From assembly GCF_017916325.1 (NCBI RefSeq), contig NC_090143.1, forward strand, positions 248,001 through 312,000: a DNA stretch of 64,000 nt, given 5' to 3'. This document shows, one piece after another, positions 34,451 through 43,618 of this stretch. The position numbers and the translations under genes were made by a program. Below the pieces are notes generated by a model. The model saw only the letters and a program-made list of their open reading frames with translations, searched no databases and was not told where the DNA came from. Every line of letters begins with the position of its first letter. The stretch's first letter is position 1. This DNA comes from Leishmania martiniquensis (taxonomy: Eukaryota > Euglenozoa > Kinetoplastea > Trypanosomatida > Trypanosomatidae).

Positions 34451-37400
34451 ATGGGCGCGCTGCCAAGTCGGGAGTCCAACGAGGACCCGTCCTCCGTCTT
34501 CTTCGCAAACTGCGGCTCGCACATTGTGTTCCACATCCCGATGACAGATCATTACTTTCCCTCTCCGAATAGCCTCGCCTTCCGTCAGCTGTTCCGCGCA
34601 CGCAACCATCAGTCAGCGCTGTACTGCTTCGACATGAAGGATTTGTCACCCGTGATGCCCGAGACCGTGGCAGAGGCCTTCCGTGCGGCTCAAGATGAGG
34701 ACTGGGGCGCGGAGGTGGATGAAGTGGACCCGAGCCTGCACTACTACGATGAAGAGATCTGCGAAAAAATTCTGGAGCGTGGCAGAAACCTCGACCCCGC
34801 CCGCAGAGGGGCCGGGGTTGCTGCCGGGTGTTCGCCGCGCGTTGGCCGACATTTCCGCCCTTCCATCGAGGACCGCGATGAGCTGTACCGTGTCCTCGTG
34901 ACGGAGCCGATGAAGGGCACCCTCGTTGAGACGGACTCGGAGATGTGTACGCTCTTTGAGGAAGAGCAGCGCTGGCGGGCTGGCCTATCGCACCTCTCTG
35001 AGCGCCACCAGCGGCAGGGCTGTCGCACCAGCAAGAGGAGCAGCTTAAGCGGCGGCCACGACGCCGCTAACGGCACTGAAGACGACGGCGTCGTGCCTGC
35101 TACGGATGCGAGGGCAGAGGCGCGTCAGGACGGCAGTGATGCGGCAAAGAGTGGGCGCCGCGAGGGCGTCGAAGCGGCTGTGGCCGGCAGTCCCTCTGTT
35201 GGTCAATCAGCCACGTCCTCGGCGTCGCTACTACCGCCGCCCCCGGCGAAGTTCCTGTATCCACTCTCCCGTGCGATAGCACTGCGCATGACGACGGAGG
35301 AAGAGGAGGAGATGCGTGCTGAGTATTGCCGTAAGCACCACATCCCCTACATCGCCCCGGCGTTCCATGACGTTCGCCCCTCCGGCGTCGGGGCAGCACC
35401 GCGGGCACCCTTGCCTGTTGTGGAGCGCCGCCACTATCACTTTGAGGACGACCCGAAGTACCGCGACGGCCGCGTCCATCTTGTCGAGGAGCATGGGGTG
35501 CTCTACCACTTCGCCTACTTCGTCAGACACCAATGCCAAGCCGCCGCCTCATCTCACGGCTCTCGCAGAGCGGAGGCGGCGGGAAGCGCGATGCTGTCCA
35601 GCGGAGTTTCGGACGGCACGACGCAGAACTCGCAGAGACCGATCGTACACGAACGGTGCTTGCACGACGTGGTGTACTGCGAGAAGCCGCTGACGTCGTC
35701 CGCAGCGTCGGCGGATGGTGAGCCTGAGGTTGAGCCGCCGGTGCGCTACAGCTGGTGCGCGCGCTGCGGGGAGCGGGTAACACAGTGGTTGAACCACACG
35801 CGGCTGCGCCGGCTCATGTCCACTCGTCTGCCTCGCCGCGCCGCGCGGGCGCAACGCGCTGACGAGGACGCGGATTCGCCCATGGAGAACAACGACGCGG
35901 ACGAGGTCGTCTCAAACACAGAGTGCGTCGACGAGGAGGGCGAGGAAGAGTTCATCATTAATGTCACGCCCGTTCGCGTTGTTGGCTTGGATGGCCTGCT
36001 GCCGTCCAGGTGCCGGGGCACGCGATGGCTGCGGGGGTACGAGCAGAGCGAGGTGGCCGAGGACGCCCACATCGAGCAGATGAAGCGGAAGCCGCCGGTG
36101 ATGCGATTATGCCGCTTTATCGAGGGCTCCGTCGGTGACAAGATCGTCAACCGCGCCGCTCTGGTCACGCTGTTGTCGTATCGCCCCATGTGTCGGCAGG
36201 CGGGGCTCAGCGACGCCTTGACGCGCCCCATCTGGTCTACATGTGTCTTGTCGAACATCCCGTACCTGCAGATGGTGCGGGAGACGTTTTTTCGAGCCAA
36301 GGCGGCAGTGGCCGAGGTGGATGACGGCGATCTGCTGCTGCGAAACTGGCTCGACGTTGTGGATCGTGAGAACAACTTCTACAACTTTATCAACGCGAAC
36401 CTGTACATGGCGCGCAACTTCACCCCACCGGAGCGGTCCGTGCGGCAGCACGAGCAGACGGGCGACGTTGTCGGCACGGGTACAGCAACGAGTCAGTGGA
36501 CAACTACCGGCGCGTGTGGCGATGGAGAGAGCGGCAGCGTCGGCATTACCCATGCGGAGAGTTGCTCGGCGCCCTCCGCAATACGGCCTTTGTGCGATGG
36601 GACTGTGTCCACCACGTGTGCCGCCGCAGACTCGTACCCTCTGGCGCCTCCGACAGCGGCGCTGCAGCGGAGCGATGGTGGTGCTCCGGCGGTGGTGGAA
36701 GCGCGTGAGACGGCGGCTGACAACGGGCTGACAACGGGCGCGGCAGCGCAAGGCGTGGGGATCTTGGGGAGGGGTGGCGAGCGCGGCGACTTGAACGTAG
36801 TGGAAGGCGACGGCGCCGATCGGCGCAGTCACCACCTCACACGTGCTCTCGATGAAGTCACGATTGGTCGACCAGAGGGCCACGGCCCATGCGACCAAGA
36901 GGATGAGGACAAGGGCGAGGACGAAGAAAGAGGGGAGTCGGGCACGATCGACAGTGTCGGCGAAAGCGGGACAGTTTTCGAGGCTGCGGTGGGGCTTGGA
37001 AGCGGCAAGAAGAAGCGGCACGCAACGAACGTGGCGCAGCGTTCCGCCCTCTGCTCTGCCTCCCCGTTTCCGCCGCCGCTACCAACGGCGCAGCGTGCGG
37101 CGGATGGTGCTGCTGCGTCGGCGTCGCCTCCCGCGGAGGCGACAGAAAGCGCGCGAGGCAACACTTGGGGCACACCCGTGTTGGCGAGTGTGATGGGCGG
37201 AATATCTGTTGTTGTAGAGAGCGGCTTTGGGGGACTGCCGCACCGCAGCGGTGGCAACGAGGAGAGCGGAGACGTATCGGGTGAGAACCTCACCAAAGCC
37301 AGCACCTCTTCCTCTCGCCAGATGCCTAACAGCGCAGCCGTGACACTCACCGTGAGCGCCCTCGACGATGATGACGAGGACGATGATGTAGACCCCCGCG

Positions 37401-40400
37401 TGGGTGGGAAGGAGCACCGTTGCCCACGTGCTGCTGTCGCTGAGAGCGCAGCGGCAAGCCGCTCCATGCCACATGAGTCAATCGATACAACAGCAGCGGA
37501 GGCGATTCGCGCAAGACAGCAACCTCAGCGGCCAGCGGTGCCCCAGCGGCCAAACTTTCAGCGCTTTTCTTCCCGCCTTGAGCCGCATGCGCCCCTGTCG
37601 CTCTTCACGTTCTTTGACTACGATGCTAGCACGAAGGAAGCGGTGAAGAGGACGGTGACGCAGCTGACCGCCGCAGCCGCGGATGGCGTCGCTGCGGACA
37701 AGAAGCACGTCGGGTGCCGAGATGAAGACGGGGTCAGCCACATTGCCACTCCGAATGTCGATGTGGCCGATAGCACCACGTTATGGCCCAGCTACATTCA
37801 GCGCGACATCCTGCGTGAGAACGAGCAGCGGCAGGAAGAGCCCAAGGCGACACGCCGCCGCAGTCATGCTCTGTACGAGTGTGGTATGTTGGCGACGACG
37901 CGCGGTCGCTGCTTTCTCTTTCTCCTGCGCGAAGACTGCGTGCGGGCGCTGCTGTACTACTGCTCCGCCGCGGCCTCACCCATCTTCATCGGTGCATATA
38001 TCGAGCCAGTGGATACGACGAGCGTCAGCTACGGGGGCACGGTGCGGCTGCGGCGGCCCAGCACCGTCAGCATCCCGCTCGATGACGATGACGAGGGTGA
38101 CGGTCACCGCACCGCATCGGCGCGCAACGGCGACGGTCGGCGAGTAGTCATTGAGCAGGTGGAGGACATGGAGGTGATGGCGGGCTACTTCAAGACGAAA
38201 GGCCTCATCACGTGCTTCAGCGTATCAGACGTGGACAACGTGGCCTCTGGGCCAAGTGCCGCGCACCGACTGCGCAAAATGATTCTACCGCCTGACTCGA
38301 CATGCTCCTCCAGCGCGCCTCACTTCAGCAGCAACGTCGGCCTCCCCGGGGAGGCGGACTCGCTTGCAGCTCGGCAAGCACGAGAGCGGGCACAGTGTGG
38401 CTATGTCTTCACCTACGCCGCGGACGAATTCTGTGATGGTGACTTGGTCGTCTTTAATTTCGATGAGCGCCGGTGGGAGCACTACGAGCACGTGCAGCTG
38501 CGCCGAAGATTCGCGGCAAGGGCAGCAGCTGCCGAAGCTGCCGCCGTGGCGGAGACGAGAGGGGCATCCACGGTGCCAGCGGAAACTGCGGAACAAATCA
38601 CCACAGGCCGCGTAGCGGTGGGCGCCGACGGCAGCCTGAGCAGCGCCAACTTCATCGGGGACCCTTCCATGTCCGCCAGACTTCTATGCGTCGGGCTGGA
38701 CGAGCTGCTGCTAAGCTGGACCAAGTGGATCGTGGACAATCGCTTCTACGAAGACCGCACTGACGTGGGTTGGCTGAGCCTGCCAGACGGCAGCCCTATC
38801 CAAGTTGGCGGTCGCTACTTTCTCTGGAGCTTCCGCCACAACCGTCAGCGGTACTTCTACGGCGTCATCCCGAAGTTCGCGAAGGGCCGGCTGCGTCGGC
38901 AGAAGCTGATGGAGCGCAACCGCAGCAAGAAGAAAGGGGCCGAGGCGCCCGGGCAGGAAGCACAGAATCTGGCGGCGATATCGACGGCGACCTCAGCGGG
39001 TGCGCGTCCGTCGAGCAGCACGTCGTTGGCGAGCTCTGCACCATCGTCTCCAGCGCTCGTCACCGCCGCCGCTGCGGCGGCCTCCTCGTCGCCTGCCAAG
39101 GTGGGCGGGGAATGCACTTCGTGGGAAAGGAAGTCGCTGGAGGCACCCTCGGAAGAACAGCCGCGGCGGCGCGGCGAAGGCACCGGCGCCGGCAGTCTCC
39201 ATGCAGATCCGGCTCAGGATGGTGCAGCAGCCTCCTCGCCGCCACATCCCGGCCTCGGCGTTTTACCATGTGCCGGCACGAGCACAACGCCGAGCCAGCA
39301 TCTGCCGCAGGAGTTTCCGACACGGTATGCAACGGTGCCTGATATTTCGACGTCGATCGCACGTCGCAGTCACCCCGCGCCAGCGCACCAGCTTCAGCAG
39401 CAATCCTCTCACCATCTTCAGCCGCAGCAGCCGGCTTCCCCGGCATCGGCGCCTGTGCTGCAGTGGTCCTTCACTAGCATACCCGCCTCGCCGTTTAGCG
39501 CTGCACCAGCGACAGCCAGATTCGAAGCGCAGCAGGACAGCTCGGCAAGCTTCCTCCACTCTTTCGGGGACTTGACCAGCGCGCAGGCCAGCCGCAGCGT
39601 AGTCAGGCCGACACCCGGCTCCACCACTGCTACGGCGGCAAGGGGAGCGCCTTCCGGCCTCTTTTCGAAGCGAGCAACGCAGCAGCCAGGTGGCAGCGGC
39701 AGTCCCGCCATGCGCAGCCCTGGTCAGAGGATTGTCCTGGGTGCTGGGCCCGACTACTACTACCGGCACGGCGGCAACACGTGCATACAGGCTGGAAAGC
39801 GGCAGGAAAATGAGTACTACCCGCCCTTGCCCGCCAACACCCCATTCCACCCTGTCACGGCCGTCACGCAGCTCGTACCACTGCCCCACCCGCAGACAGA
39901 GCGCGGCGGCATTCCGGCCATCTTCCGCTTCTGGGGCCCCGTCAGGTTGCCGGCCCCCTGCACGCCGGCTGCGGCGCACCTGCCATCGAGCACAGGCGGG
40001 GCGGCGGTGACAGTCTCTGCCCCGTCCACCCCCAGTGACGCCGTTGGTGGAAGTGGCATGGCGGGCGTAAGCAAGCTGAGGGTACTTCACCACAGTACCA
40101 ATGCCAGCCCCCTCGTTGCTCCGTCCGTTCCGCCAGGAGTGGCTCCCTTCTGCACTGCGGCTGCGGCCCCCGCATCAGCTGGCAACTTGACGGTCCGGGT
40201 GCGCCGGCGCACCGGCGTTGGAAACACGGCAATAACAGCAGGGATCAATACGGGCAGCGGCGCTGGCGCAGCATCGCTGCCGCCACCCTCGCTTGGCGCC
40301 TCTCTGACGGCGCTGGCGCCGGCCGGGCCGGTCGTGGATTTCGCCGCCGCCACCACCACCACGCACAGCCCCCCAGTCTCGTCGAGCGCCCCTATCACAT

Positions 40401-40630
40401 CTTGGTTCGCCGCGCCAGCGCTACTACTGGTCGGCGATAGAGGGCAGCGGCGGCTCTCGCCGACCAGCAGGCTCCCCACCAACCTCATCAACGAGGGGTC
40501 CAAGACAAAGGGGAGGTCGGTGCTTCGAGTGGATGCAGACAACTACGTGCAGCGGGAGGCGTTTCGGTGGAACCCGTATGCGAGCACCAAGTGGGTGCAG
40601 AACAGCAGCAGCGGCGGCAAGGACCAGTAG
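34451..40630 (+). CDS. Giant conserved protein B, putatively N-myristoylated (2059 aa)
   Basis: This is a paralogue of the protein at 23228 in tandem. It opens M-G-A-L-P-S-R-E-S, nearly the same as protein A, and keeps the myristoylation signal. Shared blocks lie at about residues 1-60, 144-180 (VTEP-x-KG), 267-300, 326-358 (FEDDPKY-x-DGR), 501-657 (PVRVVG, SRCRGT, WLRGYE, LSNIP), 1141-1207, 1327-1350 (RRWEHYEH) and 1412-1487 (YFYGVIPKF). Between about 660 and 1140 is an acidic, low-complexity insert that protein A lacks or has in another form. The tail from about 1490 is Ser/Ala/Pro-rich but much less Gln-rich than in A. Both tails end near an N-P-Y-A motif, here followed by 17 residues. The start is the first ATG after AG 34335. 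The molecular role is unknown. Confidence 0.88.
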   Translation: MGALPSRESNEDPSSVFFANCGSHIVFHIPMTDHYFPSPNSLAFRQLFRARNHQSALYCFDMKDLSPVMPETVAEAFRAAQDEDWGAEVDEVDPSLHYYDEEICEKILERGRNLDPARRGAGVAAGCSPRVGRHFRPSIEDRDELYRVLVTEPMKGTLVETDSEMCTLFEEEQRWRAGLSHLSERHQRQGCRTSKRSSLSGGHDAANGTEDDGVVPATDARAEARQDGSDAAKSGRREGVEAAVAGSPSVGQSATSSASLLPPPPAKFLYPLSRAIALRMTTEEEEEMRAEYCRKHHIPYIAPAFHDVRPSGVGAAPRAPLPVVERRHYHFEDDPKYRDGRVHLVEEHGVLYHFAYFVRHQCQAAASSHGSRRAEAAGSAMLSSGVSDGTTQNSQRPIVHERCLHDVVYCEKPLTSSAASADGEPEVEPPVRYSWCARCGERVTQWLNHTRLRRLMSTRLPRRAARAQRADEDADSPMENNDADEVVSNTECVDEEGEEEFIINVTPVRVVGLDGLLPSRCRGTRWLRGYEQSEVAEDAHIEQMKRKPPVMRLCRFIEGSVGDKIVNRAALVTLLSYRPMCRQAGLSDALTRPIWSTCVLSNIPYLQMVRETFFRAKAAVAEVDDGDLLLRNWLDVVDRENNFYNFINANLYMARNFTPPERSVRQHEQTGDVVGTGTATSQWTTTGACGDGESGSVGITHAESCSAPSAIRPLCDGTVSTTCAAADSYPLAPPTAALQRSDGGAPAVVEARETAADNGLTTGAAAQGVGILGRGGERGDLNVVEGDGADRRSHHLTRALDEVTIGRPEGHGPCDQEDEDKGEDEERGESGTIDSVGESGTVFEAAVGLGSGKKKRHATNVAQRSALCSASPFPPPLPTAQRAADGAAASASPPAEATESARGNTWGTPVLASVMGGISVVVESGFGGLPHRSGGNEESGDVSGENLTKASTSSSRQMPNSAAVTLTVSALDDDDEDDDVDPRVGGKEHRCPRAAVAESAAASRSMPHESIDTTAAEAIRARQQPQRPAVPQRPNFQRFSSRLEPHAPLSLFTFFDYDASTKEAVKRTVTQLTAAAADGVAADKKHVGCRDEDGVSHIATPNVDVADSTTLWPSYIQRDILRENEQRQEEPKATRRRSHALYECGMLATTRGRCFLFLLREDCVRALLYYCSAAASPIFIGAYIEPVDTTSVSYGGTVRLRRPSTVSIPLDDDDEGDGHRTASARNGDGRRVVIEQVEDMEVMAGYFKTKGLITCFSVSDVDNVASGPSAAHRLRKMILPPDSTCSSSAPHFSSNVGLPGEADSLAARQARERAQCGYVFTYAADEFCDGDLVVFNFDERRWEHYEHVQLRRRFAARAAAAEAAAVAETRGASTVPAETAEQITTGRVAVGADGSLSSANFIGDPSMSARLLCVGLDELLLSWTKWIVDNRFYEDRTDVGWLSLPDGSPIQVGGRYFLWSFRHNRQRYFYGVIPKFAKGRLRRQKLMERNRSKKKGAEAPGQEAQNLAAISTATSAGARPSSSTSLASSAPSSPALVTAAAAAASSSPAKVGGECTSWERKSLEAPSEEQPRRRGEGTGAGSLHADPAQDGAAASSPPHPGLGVLPCAGTSTTPSQHLPQEFPTRYATVPDISTSIARRSHPAPAHQLQQQSSHHLQPQQPASPASAPVLQWSFTSIPASPFSAAPATARFEAQQDSSASFLHSFGDLTSAQASRSVVRPTPGSTTATAARGAPSGLFSKRATQQPGGSGSPAMRSPGQRIVLGAGPDYYYRHGGNTCIQAGKRQENEYYPPLPANTPFHPVTAVTQLVPLPHPQTERGGIPAIFRFWGPVRLPAPCTPAAAHLPSSTGGAAVTVSAPSTPSDAVGGSGMAGVSKLRVLHHSTNASPLVAPSVPPGVAPFCTAAAAPASAGNLTVRVRRRTGVGNTAITAGINTGSGAGAASLPPPSLGASLTALAPAGPVVDFAAATTTTHSPPVSSSAPITSWFAAPALLLVGDRGQRRLSPTSRLPTNLINEGSKTKGRSVLRVDADNYVQREAFRWNPYASTKWVQNSSSGGKDQ

Positions 40631-42721
40631 GCAGCGGCGCCCAGGTGCGCCGTAGTGGCACACAATTGCTGTTGCTGAAGACGACTGTGTGCGTGCCTTT
40701 CTCGCTCCGCCTTCGTGTCGCCTCCGCAGCTTCGTTGGACGTCCCACACACACACACACAGATATAAATTATATATATATACGTTGCCCTGCATAGACTT
40801 CGTCAGTTGTTAGTGGGTTCCCCGTTTTTGTGTACGCCTCCCTCTCCCTCTGTGCGTTGATCGTGGTGGGAAGGGGTGGGAGGCATGGCTCTCCACCACC
40901 AACACCACCTTTACCATTATCACCCCACGCACGCAGACGTGTACGCTTATACCTCCTGTGCACAGCGATACTGTGGTAAAGCACGCTGGGGATATCACTT
41001 TGCACGCTCGCGGCACCGATAGAGCCGTCCATCCTCTCGTCGCCCAGGCGATTTCATTCTCTGTAGCACTGCAGCATCTACTTCAGTGCGCGCGCGCTCT
41101 TTCGTTCTCCCGACAGTTTCGCACTCTTTTTTTTTTCGGTACGTTCATCGTCTTCAGGAAATGTGTTTCCAAGCGACAAGGGCGCCATGCAGGTCTCCTC
41201 ACTGAGATGAGTAGAGAAATCAGCACATCAGCCAGTCGCCTTACCGCAGGTCCTTTGTGTGGATAAGCCCTGCCTACACACAGTCGGCGCAACGACGGGT
41301 GCACCTCGTAAAGGCCACCCGCGTAGCAAACCGCGTTTGTGTGTCCGAGCCCCGTCCTGCGAGCAACACAATGTCTGCGTGTGTTTTTGCCCCCACCCCC
41401 ACCCCGAAAAAAAAAAGGTCGGTTGCTCGGCTGATCCGGGCCCCCGGCGATGTCACTTCCGTCGCCGCGGGTGGGGCATGGGAGGACAAGTAGGGCTTCG
41501 GCCCTCAGCAGAGACGTCTGCGTACGGCCGAAATGAGGCCCGCAAGCGCAGCGGTGACGCGGTGATATGAGCACACACACACATGCGGAGGAGCGCTGAT
41601 GAAGCGCATGGGACCAGCTGGAGCGTCCGCCACTCCCCCCTCACGCTTTCTCCTCTCGCACAACACAGTCGCCCGACATGAGGGTGTTGTAGGGCCGTGC
41701 ACCTGAGCACTAAGCATGACGGGGCTGAGGGTTCAAGCAAGCGCATGTTGCCAGCGCATCTGCAAGTCGCATGCGCCTGATCAGGAATCCTTCACATCGA
41801 GGGAACCCTCGCACGCAAGTGACAACGATGCTGTCGTACGTAAGATCCAATGTAGAAGCGGAGGACCATGCCGAAGGGGAAGGGGCGCAGTCATGCGTGA
41901 GTGTGTCCGCACCCGCTTCGCAAGCGACACAGTGGAGGTCTTCTCTCTTTGGTTTCGCACACACACACACATACATACAGTCATGGAGCACTCCTCATCT
42001 CCCCTTGAGGAGGGCAGAGATAGTGGGCGTGTCGGCTGGCGACAGGCACGGAGGAGGGGGGAGATGGAGGAGGAGGAGGAGAGGGCTAATGTGCTGTTGC
42101 CACCGCTTCTGTTCCCCCCCCCCATCTTTGAGCGGCTCGTCTTTCTTTTAGCTGATAGGCTCACCTGCAGTGACAGCAAGACGCGAACGGCAACGCCAGC
42201 CGGCAAGAGACGCACGGCTCCCGGCGCTCTCCTTCCGCCATCCACCCACCCGCCCCACCACCACCACCACCGCTTTCACGGTCGGTGAGGCTACCGACTA
42301 CACCTCCCTCGCTCTTCTCCTCCTCACCCACACTTTCCAATTTCTTTACCTGATCACGCGCACAAACGCATACACTCACGACGCCTCTGGGTCACCCCCT
42401 TCCAGGTCAGCAGCGAGCAGTGAACGTGATTACGCGACAACAATAGGGAAACAAAAGTGGAAAGGGGAGAAAGAATCGTCCAGTGCCCCCCCTTCCTTCT
42501 CTCTCTCGCCTACTCTCCGCAACTTTTCTTGCGTGCCTTGCTTCCAGTGCCTGTCGTGCGTGTGCGTGTGTCTGTCTCTGCGTTCGTGGCACGGGGCGAA
42601 GCAGCCGCGCACATACGCGTCAGCAACAGTGCGCAAGCACAGGCATACTCAAAATATATTCACACACACACATATATATATATATATCTGTAACAAAAAA
42701 AGACGAAAGCGAGCGAAGAAA
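40631..42721 (+). other. Intergenic region
   Basis: There is no gene in 2.1 kb. (TA)n tracts are at 40770-40782 and 42672-42687. A CT-rich tract at 42485-42545 ends in CAG at 42545-42547, and no ATG follows until 42722, so this is the probable acceptor of the next gene. Confidence 0.6.
42485..42547 (+). promoter_or_regulatory. Candidate spliced-leader acceptor for 42722 gene
   Basis: The pyrimidine-rich run ends in CAG at 42545-42547. The resulting leader would be about 174 nt with no upstream ATG and would carry the (TA)n tract at 42672-42687. Confidence 0.5.
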
Positions 42722-43618
42722 ATGGTGTCGGCAGATACGAAGCTGGCTCTCACGCGTGGCGGCGTCGTTGCCCACGCAGTGTCGGCGGCGCTGTGCCTCG
42801 GTGCCATGACGATGCTGCCCTTATTCCGCCTGAAGATCGAGATGCTTAACTCCTCCATCACGCAGTCGCTGTGGACGACAGACATCTACACTCCCGCCGT
42901 GGAAAAGCACATCCCTGTCAAGACGTTCGTGAAGGACTGCCACGACCTGGCGATTGCGTTTGAGATGGCGCAGAGGGCCACTCTTGTCGGTATTGTCTCC
43001 CTCTCTGTGACCTTTCTGTTCGCGGTCTTTCACATGTCTCCATCCTTCACCAACTCGGGCTATCGCGTGCGCACTGTGTGCGGGGCACCGATTTGCATGC
43101 TGCTGCTCGTGGCGATTGCTGCAGCCGGAGTAAACTGCTACCTCATGCACGCCATGTACGAGAACAACTGGTGTGAGGAGAGTAGCACAGGGTACGCAGT
43201 CACGGCGAAGGGCCCGGCCGCGTGCGTCGCAGCGCCGGCGATCATGATCCTGCCGAATGAGGAGCTGCACAAGATGCCCCAAGTCCAGCCCCTCTTCACA
43301 ACCCCAACATTGAAGAAGAATCCTGTGGCGCTGGACATCGGGATCGCCGCGGCTCCTGCTAAAGCGCTCTTTGTGGGTTCATCAGACGCACCCTTCGGCA
43401 ACTGCAACCCGTTCGACGGCTGCATCAGCTCCTACCACAGAATGGGGTTCAAAGTTGCGGCAGGGTGGGAGGCGGCGTGGGCGGCGTTGGTAGCGGCCGT
43501 CATCGCTTTGTTGGCCGAGCTGACGGTGGTGACCGTTGGCGGCAGTCACATTGCGGAAGCCGGCGTGGGCGAGTCCACCATCGCGCTGCTTCAGGGAGAA
43601 GACGAGCGGTTGTTGTAG
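42722..43618 (+). CDS. Four-span membrane protein, possible distant amastin relative (298 aa)
   Basis: Four hydrophobic spans are seen at about residues 13-35, 85-104, 118-140 and 248-272. The first loop (36-84) contains S-L-W at 49-51 and a lone Cys at 73. This recalls the amastin loop with T-L-W-G and Cys, followed by span 2 at the same spacing. The canonical amastin motif is absent. The loop between spans 3 and 4 is about 107 residues with Cys at 151, 168, 228 and 234, whereas amastins have about 20-30 residues there. The segment before span 4 (C-x5-C, then M-G-F-x-x-A) is also amastin-like in position. I infer a PMP22/claudin-type topology. The start is the first ATG after CAG at 42547. 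An unrelated four-span family remains possible. Confidence 0.8.
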   Translation: MVSADTKLALTRGGVVAHAVSAALCLGAMTMLPLFRLKIEMLNSSITQSLWTTDIYTPAVEKHIPVKTFVKDCHDLAIAFEMAQRATLVGIVSLSVTFLFAVFHMSPSFTNSGYRVRTVCGAPICMLLLVAIAAAGVNCYLMHAMYENNWCEESSTGYAVTAKGPAACVAAPAIMILPNEELHKMPQVQPLFTTPTLKKNPVALDIGIAAAPAKALFVGSSDAPFGNCNPFDGCISSYHRMGFKVAAGWEAAWAALVAAVIALLAELTVVTVGGSHIAEAGVGESTIALLQGEDERLL

